From an uncultured Gammaproteobacteria bacterium (GTDB taxonomy: Bacteria > Pseudomonadota > Gammaproteobacteria > HK1): DNA of 64,000 nucleotides. Shown here piece by piece: positions 53,608 to 62,404 of this stretch. Both the position numbers and the translations under genes were made by a program. The notes under the pieces were generated by a model. It was not told where the DNA came from and made no database searches. It worked only from the letters and a program-made list of their open reading frames with translations. The stretch is from contig OY282378.1 in NCBI GenBank assembly GCA_958295835.1, positions 3,063,694 to 3,127,693 on the forward strand, in the 5' to 3' direction. Every line of letters starts with the position of its first letter. Position 1 is the first letter of the stretch.

Positions 53608-54087
53608 ATGGCGATGGACCTGACGACCGAAGCCGAGATGCTTCACAAGGTGCCGATGTTCTCGAAGCTCGAGCTCTCGAAGCTCAAGCTGGTCGCATTC
53701 ACGAGCGAGCTTTGCAGCTTCGATAGAGGCGAAGTGCTGTTCGAGGCCGGTGATGCGCCGGACAGCGCCTACGTGATCATGGAGGGCGCGGTCGAGATCC
53801 TCGCTGAAACCGATGCGGGAGCGGTCGTCGAGGGGGTACTCGGCACGAACGAGCTGTTCGGCGAGCTCGGGGTCCTGACCAGCTCGCCTCGCTCGGCCAC
53901 GATTCGAGCCCAGGACGAGCTCGTTGCGCTGCGTATCACCGACGAGATGTTTCTCAACCTGCTGGCGGAGAATCCGGAGCTCGCGCTCGACGTCATGCGG
54001 CAGCTCAGCGACAAGCTCGTGCGCTCGCACGAGCAGTTCGTCGAGCTGCAGAAGCGGTTGCAGCAGATCGAGCGCGCGCAACCCTGA
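53608..54087 (+). CDS. Cyclic nucleotide-binding domain protein
   Basis: 159 residues consisting of one CNB domain: 'FDRGEVLFEAGDAPDSAYVI', the phosphate-binding cassette region 'LFGELGVLTSSPRSATIRAQ' (the Arg contacts the cyclic phosphate), and a C-terminal helix. There is no DNA-binding domain, so it is not a Crp regulator but a stand-alone sensor. It sits 63 bases after the degenerate ABC gene, and an adenylate/guanylate cyclase gene lies 0.9 kb away, which suggests a cNMP-responsive module. Confidence 0.9.
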   Translation: MAMDLTTEAEMLHKVPMFSKLELSKLKLVAFTSELCSFDRGEVLFEAGDAPDSAYVIMEGAVEILAETDAGAVVEGVLGTNELFGELGVLTSSPRSATIRAQDELVALRITDEMFLNLLAENPELALDVMRQLSDKLVRSHEQFVELQKRLQQIERAQP

Positions 54088-54095
54088 GCCCACGG

Positions 54096-54818
54096 ATGCG
54101 CCGGAACCCGTACCAGCAGTCCGGCCGTGACTTTCTCGTGTCCCGTATGACGTCCGAGCCGTCGGAGGCGGGCGCCGGGGGATTGATCGATTTGGACCGA
54201 CAACGTTTCCAGGGGCTTTGGGACCGTCGCATCGGCGCCGGCGCCGGCGAGGTGTTCGACGAGCTCGACACGCTGTACCACGAGCCGCATCGCCGTTACC
54301 ACACCGCCGCGCACATCGAGCATTGCCTGCGCCTGTTCGACCTCGCTGCCGATCGGATGGACGAGCCCGACGCGGTCGAGATGGCATTGTGGTTCCACGA
54401 TGCGATCTACGACATCCCGGGAGAGGAGAACGAGCTGCGCAGCGCGAAGCTGTTCGCGGCGAGGGCCGGAGCACGGGGGGCGGAGCGGTTCCGCTCGAAG
54501 GTGCATCGGCTCATCATGGCGACGACCCACCGCGATCCGCCGCCGGTGACGCTCGACGAGGCGTTCGTCGTCGATATCGATCTGTCGAGCTTCGGCTTGC
54601 CCTGGGAAGAGTTCCTTCGCGACAGCCGTGCGGTGCGCGCGGAGTTCCCGCACGTCCCGGATGCCGAGTTCTGTCCAAGGCAGAAGAAATTCCTGGAATC
54701 GCTCGGGGCCCGTCCCGCGTTCTGCTTCACGGAGTTCTTCCGGGACCGGCACGAGGCTCGCGCCCTGAGGAACATCGAGCGCCTGTGCGCCAGGCTGGAG
54801 GCGGAGGGCCGGCTGTAG
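54096..54818 (+). CDS. HD-domain metal-dependent phosphohydrolase
   Basis: 240 residues (a start at 54147 is also possible; homology begins near 'RFQGLWDRRIGAG'). 'YHTAAHIEHCLRLFDL' and 'LWFHDAIYDIPGEENE' are the H...HD metal-binding motifs of the predicted HD hydrolases (COG4339 type), and 'IMATTHRDPP' and 'DIDLSSFGLPWEEF' are further family blocks. Substrate unknown; nucleotides are likely. It begins nine bases after the cNMP-binding gene, probably in the same operon. Confidence 0.88.
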   Translation: MRRNPYQQSGRDFLVSRMTSEPSEAGAGGLIDLDRQRFQGLWDRRIGAGAGEVFDELDTLYHEPHRRYHTAAHIEHCLRLFDLAADRMDEPDAVEMALWFHDAIYDIPGEENELRSAKLFAARAGARGAERFRSKVHRLIMATTHRDPPPVTLDEAFVVDIDLSSFGLPWEEFLRDSRAVRAEFPHVPDAEFCPRQKKFLESLGARPAFCFTEFFRDRHEARALRNIERLCARLEAEGRL

Positions 54819-54948
54819 CGCATCCTGAAATCACGGTTCCAGGCCCGGCTTCCGGAGGATGCGCAATCGTGCGGCTAATGGATCATCCCGGGAACATGGC
54901 ATATGGCATGAAGCCGGTCAGTGCTCCGGCCCGCCGTATCCGGCCGTC

Positions 54949-56328
54949 TCATGCACTCTGCCGCGCCTCCGGCGGCCGGTGGGAAACGCGGTCCGGACGT
55001 CGATCCTGCAGGGTCCGGACGTCGATCCTGTAGATGGTGACCGGTTGGATTCGTCCCCGTACCGCCACCGTTCCCAGTGCTTCGAACGCGAAGCGGTCGG
55101 GGCCGGCCAGCTCGCGCGTGCGCTCGGAGACGATGATCCGCGTCCCGTGCTCCTTGTTCAGCGCTTCGAGCCGGGCGGCGAGGTTCACGTCGTCGCCGTG
55201 CACGGTGTAGCCCAGCCGGTCCTGCGCGCCGACGAGCCCGCCGACCACGACGCCGGTGTTGATCCCGACCCTGGAGACCAGCCGGAGACCCGATCCGAAG
55301 GTGTGCGAGGCGAGGATGTGCTGGATCTCGATCGCGGCCCGCACCGCGCTCGCGGCGTGCTCCTCCTGCGCCGCGGGAAGATTGAAGGTCGCGAGGATGG
55401 CGTCGCCCTGGTACTGGTTGATGGCTCCTCCGTGACGGACGATCGGCTCGGTCACCGCCGCGAAGTACTCGTTGAGGGTGGAGATCAGGTCGACCGGCGA
55501 CATCCCCTCGCTCAAGGTGGTAAACCCTTCGAGGTCGCTGAAGAAGATCGTCGTCTCACGGACCTCGCCCGCGCCCGCCTCGACCGGCGTCTCGGATGCC
55601 TTGACCTGCGCCGCAACCTCGCTGGGCACGAACCGCGACAGCTCGGCCGCGGCGGTGCTTTCGACGGCCGACTGCACGAGCAGGCCGCGCGCGCGGGTGA
55701 TGGCGACGGCGAGGATCCCGGTGACGATCAATATCGAAATGACCTTGTCGAACTCCGCTCCGAGCAGCACGCTGTTCGAGGTCATGTACTCGACGTAATC
55801 CCGCGTGATCATCGTGTCGTCCGGCTCGACGCGGACCGCGTAGAACACCATCAGCAGCCATCCTGCCGCCGCCACCGCGCCGGCGAGCAGGACGTAGCGC
55901 GCCTCGAAGCGCAACGCCCGCAGCGCGATGAAGATGAATACGTAGAGCAGGGTGGGCACCTTGAGATAGAACGACGCCGGCTGTTCGTACTTGACGTGGA
56001 TGCTCCAGATCAGCGCAAGCAGCAGGAGCATGTCGAGGACCACCGACACGTACAGCAGCCAGGCCGGCAGCGCACGCCGGTGGGCGAGGATCACGCGCAC
56101 CAGGGTGAAGAGCAGATATGCGCCGAGCACCCAGGGTTCCGGTGCGAACACCGGATCGGCGGTGTAGGGCTTGGGAGAGAGCGCGTAGAGGACCGAGAAC
56201 GTGACCACGATCGAAAGCTGGATCCAGCCGACCACGATCTCGCTCGAAGCCTGCTGGCGCCGGATCGCGTCCCGCACCCGCCCCGGCAGGTGCGAAGTCC
56301 CCCGGCTTGTCGGCAATCGCAGGCGCAT
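54949..56328 (-). CDS. Membrane class III adenylate/guanylate cyclase
   Basis: 459 residues. About six membrane helices in the first ~215 residues, then a class III catalytic domain: 'TTIFFSDLEGFTTLSEG' (first metal Asp), 'INQYQGDAILATFN' (second Asp), 'GINTGVVVGGLVG' and 'DDVNLAARLEALNK' (Asn and Arg of the transition-state site). The base-recognising Lys before the second Asp is Gln here ('NQY'), so the product (cAMP or cGMP) is not certain. The C-terminal tail carries a 22-base direct repeat (54990-55032). It faces the cNMP-binding/HD genes convergently. Confidence 0.9.
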   Translation of the reverse strand: MRLRLPTSRGTSHLPGRVRDAIRRQQASSEIVVGWIQLSIVVTFSVLYALSPKPYTADPVFAPEPWVLGAYLLFTLVRVILAHRRALPAWLLYVSVVLDMLLLLALIWSIHVKYEQPASFYLKVPTLLYVFIFIALRALRFEARYVLLAGAVAAAGWLLMVFYAVRVEPDDTMITRDYVEYMTSNSVLLGAEFDKVISILIVTGILAVAITRARGLLVQSAVESTAAAELSRFVPSEVAAQVKASETPVEAGAGEVRETTIFFSDLEGFTTLSEGMSPVDLISTLNEYFAAVTEPIVRHGGAINQYQGDAILATFNLPAAQEEHAASAVRAAIEIQHILASHTFGSGLRLVSRVGINTGVVVGGLVGAQDRLGYTVHGDDVNLAARLEALNKEHGTRIIVSERTRELAGPDRFAFEALGTVAVRGRIQPVTIYRIDVRTLQDRRPDRVSHRPPEARQSA

Positions 56329-56691
56329 GCTCGACCTCGGCTCTCGTCGTGCCCGGGAAGCGCCGGGCGCTCACGGCGCTGAAGGAGCGGTGCGGTGTGC
56401 CGGGAAGTGCGACCCCGTGACCTTCTGCCATCCCCACCGCGCGAAGGAAGCACGGAAATCCTATCGTACCGGCCGTCGTTCCCGCCACCGGGTGACGCCG
56501 CCGCACCGCTGCGCCATACCGGAACCATCGTTCAATCCGACGGTCTCCGAGCCTGGACGCGGGGCCACGGGAATCGCCGTATGGATGCCCGCATCTCTCC
56601 GGGCAAACCACCGGTCGAGCTTCAGAATTGCGGGCTCGTCCGGGTATCGGCTAGGCTCGCGCGCGACACGGGAAGCCGATGCGGGGCAGTC

Positions 56692-57921
56692 GTGGTCGCG
56701 CCATCCAGATACGCCCGGGTGCTGGTCTACAGCCACGATTCCTTCGGGCTCGGGCACCTGCGCCGGTGCCGGACCATCGCGCATGCGCTGGTCGCGCGCC
56801 GCAAGGCGTTGTCCGTGCTCATCCTGTCGGGCTCGCCGATCATCGGGAGCTTCGATTTCCGGACCCGGGTCGACTTCGTCCGCGTCCCCGGCGTCATCAA
56901 GCTGAGAAACGGCGAGTACTCCTCGCTCAGCCTGCACCTGGACATCGGGGAGGTGGTTCGGATGCGCGCCTCCATCATCCGGCATACCGCGGAGGTGTTC
57001 GCACCCGACGTCTTCATCGTCGACAAGGAGCCCCTCGGCCTGCGCGGAGAGCTGCAGGGCACGCTCGAGGCGCTCGCGGCGCGAGGCTCCCGCCTCGTGC
57101 TGGGGCTGCGGGACGTGATGGACGATCCCGTCCTGCTCGCGGAGGAGTGGGAGCGAAAGAACGCCGTGTCGGCGCTCGATACCCTCTACGACGACATCCT
57201 CGTTTACGGCCTGCCGCAGGTGTGCGATCCGCTTGCGGGTCTCGGGCTTTCGGAGTCGATCCGGCAGAAGATGATCTATACAGGCTATCTCGAGAGCGCG
57301 CCGTCCGGTGATCCGCCCGGGATATCGGCCGCGACCGCCCTGCCCGATCCGTTCATCCTCGTCACCCCCGGCGGAGGCGGCGACGGGGAAGATCTCATCG
57401 ATTGGGTCATCGGCGCCTACGAGACGGATCCGGGGCTGCCGCATCCCGCCCTGGTCGTTTTCGGACCCTTCATGCGGCCGCGGCGCCGCGAGCAGTTCCG
57501 CATGCGGATCGCGAGGCTCGATCGGGTGGAGGCGATCACCTTCGACGCGCGGTTCGAGAACCTCATGGCCCGCGCGGCGGGGGTGGTCGCGATGGGCGGG
57601 TACAATACGTTCTGCGAGATCCTCACCTTCGACAAGCCGGCGATCATCGTGCCGCGCCGCCGCCCGCGCCTGGAGCAGTACATCCGCGCGTTGCGCGCCG
57701 AGCAGCTCGGCCTGGTGCGGATGCTGAGCGACGAGCACGGCCGGGACCGGGGCGTCATGGCCGCGGCGCTGCGCGGGATCGCCTCGCGGCCCCGTCCTTC
57801 CGAGGTCGTCGTGCCGGGCCTGCTGGAGGGTCTCGACAACCTCCACCGGCTCGTCGACCGCTGGCTCGACCCGCACGGCAAGCCGCACGGCGGCGCGCAC
57901 GCCGCCGGTCTCACGGGCTGA
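56692..57921 (+). CDS. Predicted glycosyltransferase (GT28-like, COG4671 type)
   Basis: 409 residues from a GTG at 56692. N-terminal 'VLVYSHDSFGLGHLRRC' (the GxGH loop), mid 'VFIVDKEPLGLRGELQGTL', and C-terminal 'ILVTPGGGGDGEDLIDWV' and 'GVVAMGGYNTFCEIL', as in MurG-like GT-B enzymes. Acts presumably in the cytoplasm on a surface glycan. The gene's final ~35 codons are duplicated downstream (57932-58039). First of three co-directional glycosyltransferase genes; an upstream ATG at 56581 is possible. Confidence 0.83.
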   Translation: MVAPSRYARVLVYSHDSFGLGHLRRCRTIAHALVARRKALSVLILSGSPIIGSFDFRTRVDFVRVPGVIKLRNGEYSSLSLHLDIGEVVRMRASIIRHTAEVFAPDVFIVDKEPLGLRGELQGTLEALAARGSRLVLGLRDVMDDPVLLAEEWERKNAVSALDTLYDDILVYGLPQVCDPLAGLGLSESIRQKMIYTGYLESAPSGDPPGISAATALPDPFILVTPGGGGDGEDLIDWVIGAYETDPGLPHPALVVFGPFMRPRRREQFRMRIARLDRVEAITFDARFENLMARAAGVVAMGGYNTFCEILTFDKPAIIVPRRRPRLEQYIRALRAEQLGLVRMLSDEHGRDRGVMAAALRGIASRPRPSEVVVPGLLEGLDNLHRLVDRWLDPHGKPHGGAHAAGLTG

Positions 57922-58039
57922 ACCCTTGCGGCGCCGTCCTTCCGAGGTCGTCGCGCCGGGCCTGCCGGAGGGTCTCGACAACCTCCACCAGCTCGTCGAT
58001 CGCCAGCTCGACCCGCGCGCCGCCGGTCTCGCGGGCTGA
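57790..58039 (+). repeat. Tandem duplication of a gene 3' end
   Basis: Copy 1 (57790-57921) codes 'RPSEVVVPGLLEGLDNLH' and the end of the GT28-like protein. Copy 2 (57932-58039) would code 'RPSEVVAPGLPEGLDNLH', then a shortened tail and its own TGA. Copy 2 lies between the stop and the next gene's GTG at 58051. Confidence 0.88.
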
Positions 58040-58050
58040 ACCTCGTTCCC

Positions 58051-59334
58051 GTGCGTGGCCCCGTCGCGGTGGTCGTGAAGGGGTATCCACGCCTCTCGGA
58101 GACCTTCATCGCACAGGAGATCCTGGCCCTGGAGCGCCGCGGGCTCGACCTCGTGATCGTGTCGCTGCGGCGCCCGACGGACCGGTGCACCCATCCGATC
58201 CACGCCGAGATCCGCTCTCCCGTGTACTACCTGCCGGAGTACCTCCACGAGGCGCCGGGGCGCGTGCTGAGGGCGTGGAAGAAGGCGCGGCGGCTCCCCG
58301 GGTACCGCGGCGCGCGCACGACCTGGCTGGCTGATCTGGCGCGTGACCGTACCCGGAACCGGGTGCGACGCTTCGGGCAGGCACTCGTGCTGGCGGCCGA
58401 GCTCGGTCCCGTCGAGTCCATCCATGCGCACTTCCTCCACACCCCCGCCTCGGTCGCCCGTTACGCGAGCGTGATGCGCGGTGTCAGGTGGAGCTTCTCC
58501 GCCCATGCCAAGGACGTGTGGACGACGCCGGAGTGGGAGAAGCGGGAGAAGCTCGCCGACGCCCGTTTCGGGGTGACGTGCACGCGGGCCAACCTGGAGC
58601 ACCTCGCGGGGCTGGCGCCTTCGCCCGGCGCCGTGGAGCTGGTCTACCACGGCCTGGATCTCCGGCGTTTCCCGTCTCGCGTGGCGGAGCGGGCCACCCG
58701 CGACGGATCCGATCCGGCGGACCCGGTGCGGATCCTCTCGGTGGGGCGTCTGGTGGACAAGAAGGGGTACGACGACCTGCTCGATGCGCTCGCGATGCTG
58801 CCACCGGGGCTCGCATGGACGCTGGAGGTCGTGGGCGGCGGCCCGCTCGACACGAAGTTGCGCGGGCAGGCGGAGACGCTCGGAATCGCCGATCGGGTGC
58901 GCTGGCGCGGAAGCCTCTCCCACGACCGCGTGGTGGAGCACTTCGCCGGCGCGGACCTGTTCGCGCTGGCCTCGCGCATCTCCGCCGGCGGCGACCGCGA
59001 CGGGCTGCCCAACGTGCTGATGGAAGCCCAGCTCCTCGGCGCCGCCTGCGTCGCGACCCGGGTGTCGGCGATCCCCGAGCTGATCGAGCACGGGGTCAAC
59101 GGCCTGCTCGTGCCTCCGCGCGCCTCCGCCGCGCTGGCCGCCGCCCTCGAACGCGTGATCGCCGATCCCGCGCTACGGGCACGCCTGGCGGAGGCGGGCC
59201 GGCGGGTGGTGACGACACGGTTCTCGTTCGAGGCCGGGACGGCAAGGATCGGGGCGCTGCTGACGGCTCCACCGCATCCGGCTCCGAGGCCGAGCCCCGG
59301 GGACGCTTTCGAGGCTCGCGAGCCCGTGATGTGA
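58051..59334 (+). CDS. Glycosyltransferase family 4 protein
   Basis: 427 residues. 'VVVKGYPRLSETFIAQEIL' is the N-terminal signature of colanic-acid-type GT4 enzymes; 'IHAHFLHTPASVA', 'FSAHAKDVW', 'ILSVGRLVDKKGYDDLL' and the EX7E region 'GLPNVLMEAQLLGAACVATR' follow. GTG start at 58051; its stop overlaps the next start (GTGA). Likely to add a sugar during surface polysaccharide synthesis. Confidence 0.92.
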   Translation: MRGPVAVVVKGYPRLSETFIAQEILALERRGLDLVIVSLRRPTDRCTHPIHAEIRSPVYYLPEYLHEAPGRVLRAWKKARRLPGYRGARTTWLADLARDRTRNRVRRFGQALVLAAELGPVESIHAHFLHTPASVARYASVMRGVRWSFSAHAKDVWTTPEWEKREKLADARFGVTCTRANLEHLAGLAPSPGAVELVYHGLDLRRFPSRVAERATRDGSDPADPVRILSVGRLVDKKGYDDLLDALAMLPPGLAWTLEVVGGGPLDTKLRGQAETLGIADRVRWRGSLSHDRVVEHFAGADLFALASRISAGGDRDGLPNVLMEAQLLGAACVATRVSAIPELIEHGVNGLLVPPRASAALAAALERVIADPALRARLAEAGRRVVTTRFSFEAGTARIGALLTAPPHPAPRPSPGDAFEAREPVM

Positions 59335-60635
59335 GGATTGCGTTCTACGCGCCGCTCAAGGCGCCGGACCACCCCACTCCGTCGGGGGATCGACTCATCG
59401 CCGGGCTGCTGGTGCGCGCGCTGGAGCGGGCCGGCCACGAAGTGGCGCTGGCGTCGCGGCTGCGGACGTTCGACGGCGCCGGCGACCGAGCCCGCCAGCG
59501 CCGGCTGGCGCGTATCGGGCGGGCAGAGGCGCAACGGCTGCTCGATGGCTGGCTGGGCTCGCCCCGCGCGCCGCGGTGCTGGTTCACGTATCACCTCTAC
59601 CACAAGGCGCCGGACTGGATCGGCCCTCGTGTCAGCGCCCGGCTGAGGATCCCCTACCTCGTCGCAGAGGCGTCGTACGCGCCGAAGCAGGCACGCGGCG
59701 CGTGGCGGCACGGCCATCGCGCCGTCGCGGCAGCACTCGCACGGGCCGGCCGGGTGATCGCGCTCAACCCGGACGATGTGCCCGGTCTGGAACGGCTGCT
59801 CGGCGGCTTCGAAGATCCCGCTCGTGACCCGCGTGACTTCCCGGATGACGTGTCCGGTCTCGATCGGCTGCCAGGCGGCCTCGAAGGCCTCGCCGATGAT
59901 CCCTGTGACTTCCCGGATGACGTGCCCGACCTCGAACGGCCGCCCGGCGGCGGCGCACGACTTTGCCGCCTCGCACCGTTCATCGACATCGAGACCTGCG
60001 TGTCGCGCGGCGACCGCTCGCGCCGTCGCGCGCGTATCGCGCGCCTCGTGTCCACCGGCCCCGAGGTCCCGCTTCTCGCGTGTGTCGCGATGATGCGCGG
60101 CGGGCGCAAGGCGGAATCGTTCAGGCTGCTGGCTCGCGCCCTCGAACGGATCCCGCATGTGCCGTGGCATCTGCTGGTGGTGGGCGACGGCCCCGCCCGC
60201 CGCGAGGTGGAGGCATCGTTCGCGGAACTCGGAGCGGCCGGGCGGGTGACCTTTCTCGGATTGCGGCCGCCGCCGGCCTTGTGGGGAATCGTGAGCGTCT
60301 GCGACCTCTTCGTATGGCCCGCGCTCGGGGAGCCGATCGGCATGGCGATGCTCGAAGCCCAGGCGCTGGGGATTCCGGTGGTCGCCGGGGATGCACGCGG
60401 GGTCGGGGAAGTCGTCGTCCACGGTGCGGGGGGGTGGCTGGTGCCGGAGGGGGATGCCGCAGCGTTCGCGGGCGCGGTGGAGAAGGCACTGATCGATCCA
60501 GCCGCTCTGGCCGCGGCCGGGGTGGCAGCCCGCGCCCAGGTCCGCGCAAGACATGGGCTCGCGGCGGCATCCCGCAACCTCGATCGGTGGATCCGCGAAG
60601 CGGTGGAGGAGATCGGGCCGATCGATGTGGAGTGA
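59331..60635 (+). CDS. Glycosyltransferase family 4 protein with an internal 72-bp repeat
   Basis: 434 residues. Starts 'VRIAFYAPLKAPDHPTPSGD' from a GTG overlapping the previous stop. The GT-B C-terminal half shows 'LLACVAMMRGGRKAESFRLL', 'HLLVVGDGPARREVEASFAE' and 'GEPIGMAMLEAQALGIPVVA'. Between the two lobes (about residues 147-210) a 24-residue unit is repeated ('GLERLLGGFEDP', 'GLDRLPGGLEGL', 'DLERPPGG', each ahead of or after 'FPDDV') in frame. Relatives have a short loop there, so the insert should be a linker. The last codons and stop are also tandemly duplicated downstream. Confidence 0.85.
   Translation: MRIAFYAPLKAPDHPTPSGDRLIAGLLVRALERAGHEVALASRLRTFDGAGDRARQRRLARIGRAEAQRLLDGWLGSPRAPRCWFTYHLYHKAPDWIGPRVSARLRIPYLVAEASYAPKQARGAWRHGHRAVAAALARAGRVIALNPDDVPGLERLLGGFEDPARDPRDFPDDVSGLDRLPGGLEGLADDPCDFPDDVPDLERPPGGGARLCRLAPFIDIETCVSRGDRSRRRARIARLVSTGPEVPLLACVAMMRGGRKAESFRLLARALERIPHVPWHLLVVGDGPARREVEASFAELGAAGRVTFLGLRPPPALWGIVSVCDLFVWPALGEPIGMAMLEAQALGIPVVAGDARGVGEVVVHGAGGWLVPEGDAAAFAGAVEKALIDPAALAAAGVAARAQVRARHGLAAASRNLDRWIREAVEEIGPIDVE
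59769..59957 (+). repeat. 72-bp in-frame tandem repeat
   Basis: Units start at 59769, 59841 and 59913 (CCGGAYGAYGTG...); the third is partial. Each adds 24 codons to the glycosyltransferase. Confidence 0.9.
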
Positions 60636-60717
60636 TCCCGCTTCGGTGGGCGATCTGCTGCGGAAGAATCCGGGCCAATCGGCGTGGAGTGATCCCGCTT
60701 CGGTGGACGGTTTGCCG
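60615..60717 (+). repeat. 57-bp tandem duplication at a gene end
   Basis: The phrase 'GTGGAGTGATCCCGCTTCGG' occurs at 60627 and again 57 bases later. The first copy holds the glycosyltransferase TGA; the second repeats it downstream. Confidence 0.85.
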
Positions 60718-60840
60718 CCGGCGCCCGGTGACGGGGCATCCGCGACGGACGGATCTCGCACGCGAGGATGGGGCGACGTCCCACGCCGGACGGGCCGAAG
60801 GTCCACGGACGGTTGCCCGTGGCCCCCTTATCGTCCCCTC

Positions 60841-61950
60841 ATGGATCACGACGCCGCCCACAAGTACATCTACGCCCTGCGCGAAGTGGTGGCGGACCTG
60901 CTGCGCCTCGTCATCCCCGACTGGGTGGACGACCTGGACCTCGCGACCCTGGAGGATCTGTCGGCGGAGTTCTTCGACGATGAGCACCGCAAGCGCACCG
61001 GCGACATGGTCTGGCGGGTGTACTTCCGTGACGGAACGCTCGGAAACGGTGAGCAGTCCTGCCTCCTGGTGCTGATCGAGTTCCAGTCCACGGTGGACCG
61101 GAACATGGCGAAGCGGATGCGCGAATACACGGATCTGTTGCTGGAGCGGCTGGTTCGCCGAGGCGTGGTGAAACGGGAAGGGGGCCTGCCGTGGGTGCTG
61201 CCGATCGTGGTGTACAACGGGAGCGAGCGCTGGACGGCGCCGGGCGAGGCGTCGGAGCTGGCGCCTTTGCCCTCGGCGCGGGTGGAGCGGGACCTGATGC
61301 CGTTGCAGCCTCAGAGGTACCGGCGCCTTGACGCCGGAGCGAGGTCGCCGGACGATTGGCCGGCGGAGAACCGGGTGGCGGCGACGGTGCGGTTGCAACG
61401 AAGCGGTTCCTCGCGGGAGCTGCTGCTGGCGCGGCTGCGGGAGGAGATGGAGCGCTTCCCCGGCGCGGAGAACGAAGCGTTTCGACGGGCGCTGTACGCT
61501 TGGGCGAAGGCGCTGGAAGCAGACAGGACGGGCGGCGGTCTGGAGTTGCCGTCGTTCGATGAGATGGAGCGAGCGGAGGGGATCGAGATGGCGACGTTGC
61601 TGGAAGCGAACCTGAACCGATGGGATGCGAGGGTGCGCGCGGAGCTTCGCACGGAGATTCGCGCGGAGATGCGCGCGGAGATTCATGCGGAGATTCATGC
61701 GGAGACCATTGAAAGGGAACGTGTCGAAGAAGGCAGGCGGCTCGGCCGCCAGGCGGCGCTGCAGTTCGACGCGCAGACGGCGGAGCGCCTGTCGGTCTTG
61801 CTGGGGGGCATGACGGTACGTGAGGACCTGGACCAGGTGAGCGACTGGATCATCGAATGCGCCACCGGCGAGGAGCTTCTGTCCCGGGTATCTGCCCTCC
61901 GGGCGCCCGCGAGCACGGGGCAGGGCGGCAACGTCGCATCCAGCGCCTGA
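60841..61950 (+). CDS. Rpn-family nuclease/transposase-like protein
   Basis: 369 residues beginning 'MDHDAAHKYIYALREVVADL', the N-terminus of a common Rpn/PDDEXK family. The nuclease core is 'KRTGDMVWRVYF' with the Asp and 'CLLVLIEFQSTVDRNMAKRM' (ExQ in place of ExK). 'LPWVLPIVVYNGSERWTAP' is the next family block. Rpn proteins are DNases linked to recombination; many are mobile or defence-associated. The C-terminal part has a run of four-residue repeats (RAEL, RTEI, RAEM, RAEI, HAEI, HAET) from a 12-bp DNA repeat at about 61637-61708, a likely coiled coil. Confidence 0.85.
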   Translation: MDHDAAHKYIYALREVVADLLRLVIPDWVDDLDLATLEDLSAEFFDDEHRKRTGDMVWRVYFRDGTLGNGEQSCLLVLIEFQSTVDRNMAKRMREYTDLLLERLVRRGVVKREGGLPWVLPIVVYNGSERWTAPGEASELAPLPSARVERDLMPLQPQRYRRLDAGARSPDDWPAENRVAATVRLQRSGSSRELLLARLREEMERFPGAENEAFRRALYAWAKALEADRTGGGLELPSFDEMERAEGIEMATLLEANLNRWDARVRAELRTEIRAEMRAEIHAEIHAETIERERVEEGRRLGRQAALQFDAQTAERLSVLLGGMTVREDLDQVSDWIIECATGEELLSRVSALRAPASTGQGGNVASSA

Positions 61951-61989
61951 CCCGCCCCGCGCTTGGCGCGGACGGCGTTCGCCGAACCA

Positions 61990-62330
61990 CGGGTCTGCCA
62001 AAGTTTCGCCGGTCACGCGCCCGGAAACGAGGCCCCATCGGGCCGACCCTCGACCATATTCGGACGGCTCTTGAACCGTGGCTGGGACGTGCCGGATTCG
62101 ACCGGAGCCCGGTGGCGCCCAAGCTCAGCTTCAGGGTTCCGGCCGAGGACGATCCAGCGACACGGATCAGGTTGAAGCTCGAAATCAACACGACGGAGAC
62201 CAAGGCGTTCGACCCACCCCTGACGGTTCGCTTCGACATCGAAAACCCGTGGTTCTCCGGCGGGGCGGATGTAGCGACGTTTTCCCGGGAGGAGATGCTG
62301 GCCACCAAGCTGCGCGGCATTGACGAGATC
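61990..62330 (+). pseudogene. AbiEii-type nucleotidyltransferase fragment
   Basis: The frame codes 'RGPIGPTLDHIRTALEPWLG', 'FDRSPVAPKLSFRVPAED', 'RLKLEINTTETKAFDPP' and 'FSREEMLATKLRGI', matching the middle of AbiEii/AbiGii toxin proteins of a type different from the one at 284. The N-terminal DxD part and the C-terminal 'KGRDxFDL' part are missing. It starts inside intergenic sequence without a start codon and decays just before the flavoprotein gene end. Confidence 0.65.
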
Positions 62331-62404
62331 ACCCATCGCCACGGCGGGCGCGTCTATGTCGCCGCTCGCCGGGCTACCCGGATGCGCTCAAGGCTTCGAT
62401 CCGA

